From contig CM034240.1 in the NCBI GenBank assembly GCA_019916065.1, positions 38,367,389 through 38,431,388 on the forward strand: DNA of 64,000 nt, read 5' to 3'. The position numbers and the translations under genes were made by a program. Shown in pieces: positions 32,972-46,487 of the stretch. The notes under the pieces were generated by a model that made no database searches, was not told where the DNA came from, and was given only the letters and a program-made list of their open reading frames with translations. How positions within the stretch are numbered: the stretch's first letter is position 1; each line of letters opens with the position of its first letter. Source of the stretch: Vitellaria paradoxa (lineage: Eukaryota; Streptophyta; Magnoliopsida; Ericales; Sapotaceae).

Positions 32972-33012
32972 CCAGATTTTATTATATATATATATAATAT
33001 GATATAATAGAG

Positions 33013-35973
33013 TCTACGTTACGTATGACTTAAATTTGACACGTGACGTTTAATTATAACTATTTTGTACCACGTAAAATCTAACTTAGATCTTATTCAA
33101 ACTAAAATGTTCATAGAAATTATTTCATATTTTTATTTTATCTACACTTTTGTATCATATAACTTCCTATTTTTTATTTTTTATTTTTATTTAAAACATA
33201 TTTTTATTTTTATTTATTTTTCTATATTTTAATAAGTTAACATAATAAATATTATTATTGTTATTAAACAAAATAATGCCTGTTAAATAAAAGTTTTAAT
33301 AATAATTATTATTATTAAACAAAATAATACAAAAATAATTAACCTATTAAATAAAGAATTTAATTTATTAATATTATTATTAAAAAATAATGCAAAAGAT
33401 AATTATACTTAATAATAAATATTATTATTAAACAAAAATAATATAAAAATGGGCTTGTTAAATAAAGTTTTAATTTATTAATATCAATTTATAATTATAA
33501 TTATTTTAATTTATAATTATATAATCTAAAAAATTAGTATTGTAAATCATTACTACTTATTCAAAATTGTATTATTTATTTGTTAATTTTAATACTAATT
33601 AAATTCTATTAGCTAGATAAATCTTAAAAATTTTATTAATTCATATCTTTTTAAATTCTATCTTTAACTAATATACTTAGATGACCATAAACAAAGAGAG
33701 ATAAACAATTATTAGGTAAATTATTTTTGAATCACTTGATGATTATATAATTTTTTATTATTATCTTAATATTGTATAAAATATACGTATTAGCTGTAAC
33801 ATAATTGGATAATTTCAACTAATCATCATCAAATATTTGATAAATATTAGAATGAATAATATATTCCTATTTGAAATAGAAGACGAAATCACATGAAATT
33901 TTAATACACACAGCAAGTTAAAAAAAATATGTAAACTATCATTCACAACTAGAAAAAATTTGTTAGAATTTTATTATGATGACTTTTATTTATAATTAAC
34001 ATGGTTAGAAGAAAGGGAATGTGCAAAACATAATATTGTTTGTTAGTTTCTTTTGGATCATTAAAAAAGCGAATGAGTTTACTATATTTATTTTTATTAG
34101 ATGATATTTATTTATATTAAAATTATTTTTTTGTTTGTGCATGTATTTTTTAACTTATTTTTTAATTCGTTCATTAAAATATATCAAGTTTGACTTTTTT
34201 CGATTTTATTTCATTTTTAATATGATTGTTAATATTAAGTTTTTAAATTTTTTAATGTGATTATTAATATTAAATTTTTAAATTTTGTTATATTTTTCAT
34301 TACTGATAAAATTTAATTTTTGGTTGGATTAGATTTCAAAAAAACTTTATTTCTTGCTATATTTTGAGTTTGTTCATTCAAAAATACAAGGTATGATTTC
34401 TTTTAATTTTATTATAATTTTTTAATGTAATCGTTTATATAATTTTTTAAATTTTATTACTTTTTGATTATTGTTAAAATTTTAAATTTATGCATATTAA
34501 GTTCCAACAGAAACCTCTTTTTACGATTATTTTTTGATTTATTTATTTAAATATACCATGTCTTATTTTTTTAAATTTTATTTTATTTTTTATTTAATGT
34601 AGAATATTATTGTAAAATAATGATAAAGAAATTATCAAAGCATTAGAAAATTTCGTATTTCAATTTTATTAATTTTTTCATATGGAATAACTGAAATATT
34701 TCATTATATTAATATATTATATTTATTTTTATTAGATAATATTCTTTTATATTAAATTATTTTTTATTTATGTATTTATTTTTTGACTTATTTTTTAATC
34801 CATTCATTCAAGTATATGGGATCTGAGTTTTTACATTTTATTTTCTTAATGTAATTGTTAATTTAATTTTTATTATATTTTTATTATTGGTAAAATTTTA
34901 AATTTTTTAATGTATCATATTACAAGGAAAATATCTTGACTTATTTTTCAATTTGTTCACTCAAATATACAAAGTATAATTTTTAAATTTATTCAATTTT
35001 TATTTAATTTGATTTTTAAAGTGAATTTTAGATTTTATTTAATTTTTATTATTCTTAAAATTTTAAATTTTTTTTGTATACTAAATATTGAATGCTTTAA
35101 ATTTTAACTTGATTTATAATTATTTAATAGAATTCTATTTAATTAGAGATTATGATTAATTTAATTTTATTTAACAAAAATATAGTATATTTTATGTAAA
35201 TTCAAATTTTTATCCAATTAAAATTTTTATATTTTCTCTTTTATTTGTCAATTGAACGAAATTATAAATTGATTATTATATTAATTTTTAAATTATTATA
35301 TCTACATTAAATATTATAATAATTCAATTTAGATGAAAATTATAATATTAAGTGACAACTTTATGATCTTATTACAAATATGGTTTCATTAAATATAATT
35401 TATGAATTTAATTTAAATTTTAGTTATATATTTTAGATAGAATTTATTATTTTAGAATATGTTTTGTTAAATATAATTTTATGAATTCAAAAATATAATT
35501 TATAGTTATAATTTTATAGGATTAAATATATATCTTTTTAATCCAAATCTATTTAAATTCTATTGTAAATCTTTATTTGATTTCACCATTTATTTAAATT
35601 ATAATTTATCTTGTAAATTATTTTTTAATATTTTCCATGAATTGTATAATATATACATAATTATTTTATTTAACTGCATACATTTTTACGTCATAAATAA
35701 TTTTACAATTTTTATATTTTTATTTTAATAATAATTAAATTTTATTTCATTAAGATTATGATTACCACTATAAGTTTTTCTTTATTATTTTTTTTCCAAG
35801 TTAGGAAAAGCAATTCTACGAGAACTAACAATGATGTCGTAGTATTTAAATATATTAGTTAAATTTATTTTAATTATTTTAGTCATATATTATTTTTATT
35901 GTCACTATCTTCTAAAATTTTCTTTAATGTTATAAAGTCGCGGGATAAGTGTAATTGCACGTGCATAAACTAG
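33013..35973 (+). mobile_element. Non-autonomous Helitron (about 3.0 kb), head-to-head with the previous one
   Basis: The start TCTACGTTACGTATGACTT aligns with the other Helitron 5' ends. The 3' end has TGCACGTGCA followed after a few bases by CTAG then T (35970-35974). The base before the start is G rather than the usual A, and its 3' end differs from the other two copies, so this could be a chimera or the 5' limit could be off. The distal half is paralogous to 22975-24110. It contains no protein gene. Confidence 0.45.
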
Positions 35974-36662
35974 TGAATTAAGAGCTCAAAATCCAAAATT
36001 CCAAAAAATGTGGAAACTCCTCCAAGGAAGCATTTTAAGGTCACTTGTTATATTTTTCTAACACTAGAAGTATTATAAATGATTTTTAAGCTTTGCTAAA
36101 AAATAAACAATAAAAAAAAATATTATAGAGAGACACTTCATTGCCCCCGAGGCAATTGGTGTACACTTTTGACTTTCGTGTTAAACTTCAATGTCTCATC
36201 AAAATTGAAAATTAAGTATCATATAAAGTGCAATATTGAAAGTCCTCCCTAATTAATAATGCTAAAAATTATCGTTAGAAAACTAAATAACTGTACTAAA
36301 GGGCTTTAATGGTTTATTGTATTGAATGAGGGAGGGCTGAACTTACTTTTAAATTTTAGATTCTCAAAATTAAATTTCATCCATTAATTAATGTGAAGTT
36401 AATAATTATGTTTTTAAAATAAACAGTCAAATTATTAATTAACGGATAAGATTTAACTTTAAAAGTTTAAAATTCAAAAGTAATTTCAAGCCCCTTATCC
36501 TAATCTACTACGATTTAGGATCACGAATTCAAATTTTGGATATAATTTCCTTACAAATAATGGTAAAATTGTCAATACTCATATTATATAATACCTATGT
36601 CTTGTGCGCCATATTACACTTTTTACTATTTTTTGTTTTTAAAGTTCCATAATCTGTAATTA
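35974..36662. other. Intergenic DNA, nothing recognised
   Basis: AT-rich sequence with no coding exon, no bounded repeat and no RNA gene that I can support. Confidence 0.5.
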
Positions 36663-37134
36663 GGGTAATTATATTTTTCTCCCTTACAATTTGACCAAAA
36701 CACATAACCCTCTATGGTTTAAAAGTTAATGTAAATCTCTCGTAATTTATATTACAGTTCAAAATTAACATAATATGTTAAATTTAATTGAGTTTGTGCC
36801 ATAATAGTGAAAATTGGTAAGAAAAAAAATCAGAAAAGTAGTTACATAAGAGTATATTTTTATATATTTTGTATTAAATTGAATTTGTTTTTCATTTCTT
36901 TAGAACATACTTAGCATAAAATCCGTGGAAAATCTTATTTTTATATTTATTAATAACGTCTTTTACAAATTTATATATGAATTTTTATGATACGTAAAAT
37001 AAAATTTTAGTTAAATTTAGTAATTTTTATTAATTTTTTTTAATTTAATCTACATCATAAGAGTTATATGTATTTTGACTTTTAAACCAAAAAGGATCAT
37101 GCGTCCATTTTTGACCAAGAAAATGTAATTACCC
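36663..37134. mobile_element. Foldback MITE with GGGTAATTA ends (472 bp)
   Basis: The left end GGGTAATTATATTTTTCTCC is answered by GAAAATGTAATTACCC at the right. Further inside, CTATGGTTTAAAAGTTAA at left answers TTGACTTTTAAACCAAAAAG at right. Ends of this type are usual in Mutator-like MITEs, but the flanks CTGTAATTA and CTGTTCACT agree only partly, so the duplication has decayed or the limits are off by a few bases. Confidence 0.6.
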
Positions 37135-40100
37135 CTGTTCACTTATTAACAATAAAACAATAAGGGTGGCATTAATATTGTCACCACTAATAACGATATG
37201 ACCAAAGCTTATCAATACATTTCTATTTTTATTGATAAATGTCAAATTATTTATTACACCCAACATACCTTTTAAATTTCCAAGCTGACTATTTTAAGCA
37301 TTTGTAATGTATTTATTATCCTTTTATCTCTATTCTTATATTTAAGAATTATAATAACAAAACAATGCACAACCCATTTTTTATCCCTTAACTCATTCCT
37401 TAAACTTAGGTCGGTTGTCCGTTAAACTTTGATATAAAAACAAAAAGAAAAAGAAATGTCTTAAACCTTAAAAGAAATGTCTGTTAAAATTACACAAATT
37501 TTTATTATCACTTAATTAATTAACTAAGGGCATTTTTGTAATTTTTACGGTCAACTTGGGTTAGCATGGGTTCAAAGTCCAAAATTTAATGTGGAGAGTT
37601 GAATGAAAAATCAGTAACATAAAAAAGGAGTTGATGACGAAACTATTTCATTTTATTAATAATTTTAGGGGCTCAAGTCGTCCCAACTTGGTAACACGAG
37701 AAAAAGGGCTGATGACGAGACTATTTCATTTTACTAATAATTTCGGGGGCTTGAGTCGCCCCAACTTATTGTCAGTTCTATGGCATAAGTGTTTAAATTG
37801 TTAAATTAAAATTTAATGATATGACTTTATTAAAAATTATATGAATGTATTTGAATCATTAAATTTTAATCTAATAATTGAGATGATTAATATTATGACA
37901 CTAACATTAAACTCAATATCAACCTCCAAAATTCTCAATCTTTGGCCCCCTTCGCAAATTTGAAGGGTCATTTTCTTATGTTATTAATGGAAAAAGTTAT
38001 AGCTCTCTAATCTTGAATAGTGTAACTAATCGGGTTCACGGTTGATGTATCTTTCTGGTTCCTATCCCTATATCTATCTACTTTCAATGGTCCATTTGCT
38101 CTGATTTTGACACTTTTGGAGGCAGCAATCTGAAATGTCTTTGCTAACTGGCCCACGTATGTGGAAACTATCGGGGAGCAAGGCAGGTGGTAGCTTCGAG
38201 TGTGCAATTTTGGCCGTTGATCAAGTGGGTGAGATCATCTACTGTGTTCAACAAATCTCGACCGAAGATCAACAGGTTGGGTGTACTAGTTATTGGGGAG
38301 ATGTAAAAAATTGCTTTCAGATCTTTTGAGTTTGTTTTCTCTTTGGGAAAATGGCATGCATACATGTGTAATATTTATTTTCAGGTTTCTAAGCTGATAT
38401 AGCTTTAACTTTTTAATTAATATTTGAAATGATATTAAAAATGGTATACACAAAAGAATGTTGGCTACTCTTCCTGTCATAGTAGCGTGTTACAATATGA
38501 TTTAAGAGCGAAATTTTTGGTACAATATTCCTAGTAGATCCAATCAATCAAACAAATCCAGTTCAAAAAATAAAAAAAAAATAATATTTTTATGAAAAAA
38601 ATTCTTATTGAACTTGATAGCAGAATTTCATCAGAGAATAATCTAAATTTTTTCTGTTAAGTTATGTTAAAATTTTTTTTTCATAACAGTTGCAGAATCA
38701 AAAATCCTATGACGATATTATTTGAACATTTTTTTAACGTTCCTTATGCGACATTCAGAATAAAAAAATACAATCATTGAGTCCGCATGATAATCGCACA
38801 GACTCAATATCAATATATGAGAAATTTAGAACTTAAAAACCTTGAATGCTCTCTCTTTCTCTCTCAATCTCAGAAGAATATTCTTTTAAATAGAAAATAG
38901 GAGACCAATTATAACTATGTTCTATTTGAGTTTTTTTTTTTTTTTTCTAATTTTTTTCATTTAAGATCTATTCTACTTTTATTAAGTATATATTTTTGAA
39001 TACATTAGTTAAAGCCTGAGTATACAACTTTAAACGTATTATTTTGACGACAAATTACCAACAATAAACTAAAACCTAACAAAGGGAAACGAAACTCTTA
39101 ACATGAGAAAATTATTTTTACACAAAATAAGATTGTGACAAGAATTATAAAGGTTTGCATTTCTATTCGTTTGAATAAGTCTGCCATTGAGTAGTTCCTA
39201 GCTCCTGTAAACAAAGGTGGTTGTGTGACTTCTAACATTAATACGATTCCTTTGTTACACGTGTAACGTGTAATTTGATACGACATATTTAATTCTATTT
39301 AATATATATATAGATTGTGTCATGTTTAAAATATTAATTCAATAAATGTAAACCAACTCAAAAGATACACGATAGTTATAACCTGTGTTAGGTGTATTCT
39401 ATTATATTAGTAGTTTATGATGAAATAAAGTTTTGAACCTTGTCAATTAGACGTTGAGTAAAACTTTAGAGTTTGAATTTAGATTAAACAGTTCATCTTC
39501 AGAATATATCTGGACTTTGTCACTTTGCATTGGAAAGGGCCCCCAAAAAACTCACTCTAATTTGTGAAAAAATATAAAAGTATTGTTTTCAAAGTTTTGA
39601 TCAACTAGGAAGTCCACTAGATGGATGTAAGTATTTTGTTGGAAAATTGCAGGAAAACCGTTCTTAAAAGTGTTGGTATGGTTGTTTTTTGAACTATATT
39701 TCCGAACTTCTATTCATCTAAGATTTTGTGCCTAATATATTCTGGAACATCTCTAGAAATTTCAAAAGAGAGAAATATATTCAAATAGTAAAAGAAATAT
39801 TAAATATTTAGTTCTCTCTCTATTAGCCAACAACAGCTCAACCTCCTTTTTTGTGTGTGTTAGTGATCCAAAGAAATCTAAATTTGCATACCATGAATTC
39901 GGTTGATAGTGGATTCACCGGTGGCCATGAATTCAAAAAATTTTCAAAAATTTGAAAATTGGTCATGTCATTAGGGTTTGATTGCATCGTAGATGTGAGC
40001 AAAGAGCACCAATAATACAAGTTCATAGATTTGAGTCTACTGACAGATTTAGATTTTATAACCTGTTTACGAGAAATATTCGAGGTTTTTTATTTTTTTT

Positions 40101-40585
40101 AATTTGATTAGATTTTTTTCCTCGTTAAATCTTGTCTCTTTATTTTTCTTTCTTCTTATTATTGTCCGTGATATTAATTAGTTGATTTGATTGGATTATC
40201 TAATATACCAAAATTTTTAACATATTTAACACAATTAATTAAAAATAATCAAGACTTTTGTAACATATTTGACACAATCGATTTAAAAAATATATGAGTA
40301 ACTCAAAAAATATGCAAAATCAATTAACTAATGCGTTTAATTGTGTTGGATGAGTTAACTCGTTTTCAATACCAGCTCAACTTATTTATAATCGAGCAAA
40401 AATGAAGATCGACCTATTTGAGAATGGAACCTTATCAAACTCAATTTTAACTTGCTAGATAAATATTGAGTTATAGCCGTTTTCACTTATTGTGTTGGTA
40501 CCCTAACACTATTTGACTAACATTTATTATTCACCTTTTATACATTGCATAAATTAACCCTAGCTATCTCTCCTCAATATTTAGC
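37135..40585. other. Intergenic DNA, no gene recognised
   Basis: A tandem pair lies at 37633-37768. A less AT-biased stretch at about 38060-38330 has no family I recognise. The rest is AT-rich. Frames of 62-66 codons on both strands overlap each other and show no motif. Confidence 0.45.
37633..37768 (+). repeat. 78-bp tandem duplication
   Basis: GATGACGAAACTATTTCATT at 37633 recurs as GATGACGAGACTATTTCATT at 37711. Both units continue to CAAGTCG/TGAGTCG and CCCAACTT. Confidence 0.85.
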
Positions 40586-41055
40586 TAATTACATTTACAT
40601 ATCTCAACATTTAAAAATTACGTATACCTTCTTTATTTGAAATGTTATTAACATTAACCCATTTTCGTTAAATCCTTCGATCGTTAAAACTTAATAGAAA
40701 ATATCAAAATAATTAAAGGTATTTTTCTTATTTTATCCTCCACCTATTATATTTTCATCAATTTCTTTACATAAATCTCAAAAAATAAGTAAAAAAATAA
40801 AAAACAAAAAACAAAAACTTTTGAAAAATTCTTATAGAGAAAACTCACGAAATGTGAGAGAAGGAATAAAATAGAAAAAGTATTTACAATTTTAGTTACT
40901 TTGACATTTTCTATCATGTTTTAACGGTCGATTTAATGGAAAGGGAATTAATATATATACAACATTTCAGTATAAAGAAGATAAATATAATTTTTAAATA
41001 TTGAGGGGTGCAAGTATAATTATTTAAATATTGAAGGGAGGTAGGTGTAATTTAT
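40586..41055. mobile_element. Foldback MITE with TAATTACA ends (about 470 bp)
   Basis: AATTACATTTACATATCTCA at the left is answered by inverted sequence at the right (TGAAGGGAGGTAGGTGTAATT). Inner words such as GAAATGTTATTAACATTAAC and TTAAATCCTTCGATCGTTAA also find inverted partners near 40920-40990. It is the fullest copy of a family whose partial copies lie at 30345-30760 and 47266-47485. No target duplication was identified. Confidence 0.5.
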
Positions 41056-43634
41056 ATATTATTTTATTTGTACTTTCTTATAAAAATTTGAGTTTTTATA
41101 TCAAAGTTTAGAAAAAAAATATTTATTTTAACAGTAAACTGTTTACTTTTATATTTTTTTAAATTATTTTTTATCTCAAAATGTAATGCAAAAAATATTT
41201 TAAAAATAAATTAGTTTTCATAGTGGATCGTGGGGTTGAAGTTGAGTTCAATTGGTCTATCATTGGACTCTTATCTTGTTTACCCGAGCGGCTCATCTAT
41301 TGAGTCAACTCTTATTTTATTTATCTTAATTTACCCCAATAATTGAGATCGACCACCTATTAAATTAACTCTTATCTTATCTATTGTCAACTCTTATTAT
41401 ATCCTAATAATTAGGATCGATGCATTTACTAGTTATAACTTTTATCATATTTACTCCAATAATTAGTGAGTGAGATTATTAGAATTTGCGATTATTCAAC
41501 TCAAAGTCTCCTTTGCACCAAATGTATGCTCTTACTGCTGATATTGGAGAGGATATGGATGATCACATTCCCTGCAAGAACCTCCACCACATCCAAACCA
41601 AGTTTAATTAAGGAAGTCAATTGATGATGATGCTGTGAACTATGATTTGATCCTTATTCTTTTCCAAAATGTCCCAGCAATTTCACTCCATTCTTTATCA
41701 TTTTTTTTTTCCAGATAACCCTTGAAGGGCAATGGGGAAAAGAGTGCTACGTTGACTCCAACACTGCAGAAAATGACGGCAATGGTTGCGTTTCAATCCC
41801 CCTGGTTTCTCATCCTGTTCTGTCATGTTCAATGTAGTTCACATGCACTGGATCAATAATTCAACACCTACTCTATGTAGGCTGCGTTTCCATGTAAAGT
41901 ACTGAGCCGGTACAAAAATTCTTTTGATTTTCCATGGAGAAAGTTAAAAAGGTTTTTGGAAAAAGTTGAAGGAAATTTGAAAAAGTTAGAGAAAATTAAA
42001 GAAAGTTGATAACAGTTGAAAATTTATAGTAGGAAAAAATTGAGAGAAAGTTAGAGATTTTTTTTGTTTTTCGATGCTCAATACAGGTCCTTTCCTTTCA
42101 AATCTTACGTCACAAAAACTCGTGAGAATTATATATTTAAGGTATTGTTTGCCACCCCCAAAACTTACAAAAGTTACAAGAAATTATAAAATTTTTTTTA
42201 ACTCTTCTAATCAAATTTCGCCGTATATCACTTTTATATCAACTTTTTCAATTGCCATCCAAACATGACTTAAATTGTGTTTAGAAGTATAAATTTTTAG
42301 CAACTTTTAATTTTTGTAACTTTATTGTTTTCTTAAAAGTTATCAAAAGTTTTTCAAAAATTAATATTTTATTAAACGAATAAAAAATTATCATAAGTTA
42401 TAAAATTTAGTAATTTTCTTTAATTTTTAATTAAAAATTTATATTAAAATTACACGGATCTACCACTTTGATAGATGTTACTTTATCAATTAATGTCCGA
42501 AATGTAATATCTTCGAAAAAATCCGAGAAATCATATTATTTTCTGATTACGGCAGCTAAAAGTTTACATTTTGTTTTATACTTTGACAAATTTTTACCAA
42601 ACAATATGAAAAATTATGTTATCAAATACAATACTCATCGAAATTACTTCTCCCTTATTGTGCAATCAACATTGAAAAGTCTAAAACAAATAAGGACTCC
42701 ATTGAAAAAACTTCTATCATTGACCAATCAACATTTGGAAGTTTAAGACAAATTAGGATTGTACCTCGACAAGTAATCAATTTACAATGAAGATTATTTA
42801 GAAAGTCACAAATAATTAAATGCGGGGTTAAATTTTTTTTTTTATATTTTGAATTATAATTGGTTGTTGAGTTACGATTTAATATTAAATTAGGTTAAAC
42901 ATTTCTTTTCATTCAATAATAAATTAGTTATTAAACTATGTTATAATTGAATATTAAATTAGAGTATAAACAGTTATATGTTGTTAGTTAAAAAAAAAAA
43001 ATTATTGGAATATTACCCTCGATAGCAGAAGACGAGCAGCGCCCATCCAAATAATTTTAAAGTAAACGGTGGTGGGCCACATAATTCTTATATTTCATTA
43101 TGGCAGTCAAGATCAACGTAATCACCATCATCCAATGAAGTCAACTTGCTGACTTGGTTAAGGCTTGATTGCCATTGGTCATTGGTTTGGCATCTAACTG
43201 TTGTTTCTAGCGCCCTGCCATGCCTATTGGACCAGCAAATTACTGGACCAGATTCTATACTGGACTTTGTATCAAGTTGTGAATTGACGAATGACAAGGG
43301 ACTTCGGAGCTGGCTACTACATGTATTGGCAGTGTTTAATTTGTTACAAATTAATAAAAGTTTTTAAAAATTTCTACAAATTTTTCTAAAATTTTAAAAC
43401 TCTAATATATTTTGTCTATTCTGTATTTCGTAAAATATCTTTAAAATTTTATATATTTCTACATAGCGCAATAAATTTTTATAAATCTCAATATCTTTTT
43501 TTACAAATTCTAATAATTTTTTATAAACTATAATAACTTTCCAGCGAATTTCAATAAATCTAACATAAATCCGTGAAAACGAACCGAAAAAACTATTCTT
43601 TTCTCTCTCTAACTTTTCAGGCAGAAGTTTCTGT
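41056..43634. other. Intergenic DNA, no gene recognised
   Basis: A MITE-like stretch lies at about 42141-42270 (GGTATTGTTTGCC against GGCATCCAAACATGACT-like ends). The right part (43330-43634), with repeated TTTATAAAT/TACAAATTT words, resembles 58585-58760 and is the target into which the LINE inserted. No coding exon is supported. Confidence 0.4.
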
Positions 43635-43680
43635 CAAAAAGTTTAACCAAACCAAACCAAACCAAACCAAGCATTTCCCA

Positions 43681-44132
43681 CTAGGTGGGGTTGGTTATAT
43701 GGATTTGTCGACGCCAATTAGATCTGTTTAGGGGCATGTCCTCCGATAAATCTAGGTAGGTCAGGTCATGTTTAATGGTTTCTTTCCAGCTTCTCTTGGG
43801 TCTTCCTTTACCTCTCTTACTCTTGGCAATCTCCATACTTTCACACCTTCTAACAGGTGCCTCTGCTGGACGCCTTCTAACATGGCCAAACCATCTTAAT
43901 CGGTTTTCTCTCATTTTATCTTCAATCGGTGCTATTCCTACTTTGCCCCTAATCTCCTCGTTCCTAATCCTATCTTTCCTTGTAATCCCGCACATCCACC
44001 TTAGTATTCTCATCTCCGCAACTGCCATTTTCTGACCATGATTATACTTTACTGCCCAACACTCTGATCCATATAGCAGCGCTGATCTAACCGCTACCTT
44101 ATAATACTTTCCTTTCACCTTGAGGGGGATTT
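43681..44132 (-). pseudogene. RTE LINE ORF, C-terminal part after the frameshift
   Basis: The reading frame resumes one base over with [20 protein letters not shown], the usual continuation of RTE reverse transcriptases. It contains WFGHVRRRP and GRPKRSWKETI, typical of the C-terminus, and stops at TAG in ACCTAG close to the 3' tail. An upstream Met in this frame (44175) only marks where the shifted frame happens to open. Confidence 0.9.
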
Positions 44133-44732
44133 TCGGTCGCACAAAACCCCCGAAGCACTCCTCCATTTGGTCCACCCAGCTTGAATCCTGTGACTTACAT
44201 CAGTATCAATCCCTCCATCTTGTTGCACCATAGATCCAAGGTACCTAAATTTATCTTTCTCTACAATCTTTTGTGTGCCTAAACTTACTTCTATACTACC
44301 TGTTATTCTATTTTGACTAAACTTACATTCCATATATTCCGTCTTGCATCGGCTTAGCCTAAACCCTTTTGTTTCTAACGTATCCCGCCACAATTCTAGC
44401 TTAGCATTCACTCCTTCTCTCGTCTCATCTACTAAAATAATATCATCTGCAAATAGCATACACCACGGCACCTCATCCTGAATATGTCTTGTAATCTCAT
44501 CCATAACTAACGCAAACAAGTACGGGCTTAACGCTGAGCCTTGATGTAAACCAATCGTGATAGGGAACTCATTAGTCTCTCCACCAATCGTCCGTATAGA
44601 TGTCATGGCTCTATCATACATGTCCTTTATCGCCTCAATATATGCGACACACGCTCTTTTCTTTTCCAATACTCTCCATAGAATCTCCCTAGGAACCCGA
44701 TCATATGCCTTCTCTAAATCGATGAATACCAT
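44115..44732 (-). pseudogene. RTE LINE ORF, reverse transcriptase palm
   Basis: Motif A is [13 protein letters not shown], motif B is [19 protein letters not shown], and motif C is [13 protein letters not shown] with both catalytic Asp residues. Thus the polymerase centre itself is intact. The thumb follows ([19 protein letters not shown]). The frame runs out after GVLCDRK because one A is missing from an A-run at 44130-44133. Confidence 0.93.
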
Positions 44733-44759
44733 ATGTAAATCTCTTTGATCTTCTCTATA

Positions 44760-45116
44760 CTATTCCATTAACCTTCTCAAGAGAAAGATAGCCTCCATAG
44801 TTGATCTTCCAGGGATGAAACCAAATTGGTTCTCTGAAACGTTTGTTATCCTTCTTAGTCTTCTCTCAATAACTCTCTCCCATAATTTCATCGTATGGCT
44901 CATCAATTTAATCCCGCGGTAGTTCGCACAGTTCTGAATATCTCCTTTGTTCTTGTATATGGGTATAAAGACACTTTTCCTCCATGCATCAGGCATCTTC
45001 TTGCTCTTTAGCACTACATTAAAAAGTTTTGTCAACCAACTTATGCCATCCTCTCCTAAGCACCTCCAAACCTCAATAGGGATACTATCTGGCCCAACCG
45101 CTTTCCCATTCTTCAT
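44760..45116 (-). pseudogene. RTE LINE ORF, N-terminal reverse transcriptase fingers
   Basis: This lies in the same frame as the endonuclease segment and is separated from it by one TAA. It holds the fingers of a non-LTR reverse transcriptase: GKAVGPDSIPIEVW, WRKSVFIPIYKNKGD, CANYRGIKLMSHTMKLWERV and ENQFGFIPGRSTMEAI. It is closed by a single TAG after RRLME, beyond which the frame continues directly into the palm. Confidence 0.92.
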
Positions 45117-45137
45117 CCTTTTTAATACTTCTTTTAC

Positions 45138-46487
45138 TTATTCCCTACTGATTCTTCTATAGAACATAAAATTTAATTCTTCCCTAAAAGTGGTAAACTG
45201 CCCCAAATGTATGTCACTACTACTGCTTTCGTTAAATAACTTGTAGAAGTAGCTCTTCCAACGTTCCTTTATCTCCTCTTCCTTTACTAATACCTTTTCA
45301 TCCTCATCTTTAATGCATTTAACTTGGTTTAAATCCTTGGTCCGTCTATCTCTAGATTTAGCAAGCTTGAATATCTCTCTTTCGCCCTCCTTAGTGTCAA
45401 GTTGCCTATATAAATCCTCAAATATCTTTGCCTTAGCCTCACTAACTGCCTTTTTGGTTTCTCTTCTAGCTTCTCTATACCTCTCCAAGTTCGCTTCATT
45501 TCGGTCGTTTTGCCAAGATTTAAAACACTCTCTTTTAACTCTTATCTTGTCTTGGACGGCCTCGTTCCACCTCCATGCCTCTTTCTGTGCCAGAGTACTC
45601 CCTTTGGATTCTCCTAAGACTTTTTTCCCTACCCTCCTAATACACTTTGCTACCTTATCCCACATAATATTTGCACTCTCATTTACCGTCCAAATGTTTT
45701 CCTCTAGTACTCTTTCCCTGAATGCTGCTTGCTTATCACCTTTTAAGTTCCACCATTTAGTCTTTGGGCATCTATGCGACTTTTTTTTTCTAGCCCACTT
45801 TTGAAGTTGCACATCTATGACCAACAACCTATGTTGGGTAGTCAAGCTCTCCCCTGGTATAAGTTTACAATATTTACAAGCTATACGGTCTCTTTTCTTA
45901 GTTAAGAAGAAGTCAATCTGTGTCTTTGAGGAGCCGCTCTTATAAGTCACCAAATGTTCCTCTCTCTTCCTAAAAAAGGTGTTCGTCACCATGAGATCAT
46001 AAGCCACTGCAAACTCCAAAATATCCTTCCCTTCTTCATTTCTATCACTGTAACCATATCCCCCGTGTACTCCTATGTATCCATCTATGTCGTGTCCTAT
46101 ATGACCGTTCAAATCTCCTCCTACGAAGACCATATCTCCTTGAGGTATCTCTAATAGCATTCCTTCCAAGTCTTCCCAAAACTTCTCCTTATGTACATCT
46201 CCTAAGCCTACCTGGGGGGCATAAGCACTAATTACGTTTACTATTTCTTCTCCTAATACTAACTTAATTGCAATAATCCTATCTCCACAGCATTTCACAT
46301 TGACTATATCTTCGTTTAGGTCCTTGCTTACTACTATGCCGACCCCATTTCTCGATCTATTAAGTCCCGTATACCATAACTTATACCCAGTCCTCTCAAT
46401 CTCTTTAGCTTTCTGTCCCACCAACTTCGTCTCTTGCACGCAAGCAATTGCGATTCTTCTCCTTTCCATTGTATCCACCACTTCCAT
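45138..46487 (-). pseudogene. RTE LINE ORF, endonuclease and linker part
   Basis: 449 codons open from the first Met, but the frame is already open at 46541. The skipped 18 codons encode RLGTWNIGSLTGK, the usual start of the endonuclease domain including its Asn, so the true protein began further upstream (a TAA lies at 46542-46544). Visible catalytic motifs of APE endonucleases: ACVQETK, FVGGDLNGHIG, TQIDFFLTKK and TTQHRLLVID. A basic, coiled-coil-like linker (AWRWNEAVQDKIRVKRE to ETKKAVSEAKAK) follows. The product would nick target DNA and prime reverse transcription. It ends at an in-frame TAA after YRRISRE, and the RT continues in the same frame. Confidence 0.92.

Noticed and set aside
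43775..44035. Plus-strand frames opposite the LINE ORF (also 44557-44748, 44947-45162, 45313-46545)
   Set aside because: They are antisense shadows of the endonuclease/reverse transcriptase frame, Leu/Ser-rich, with no motifs of their own.
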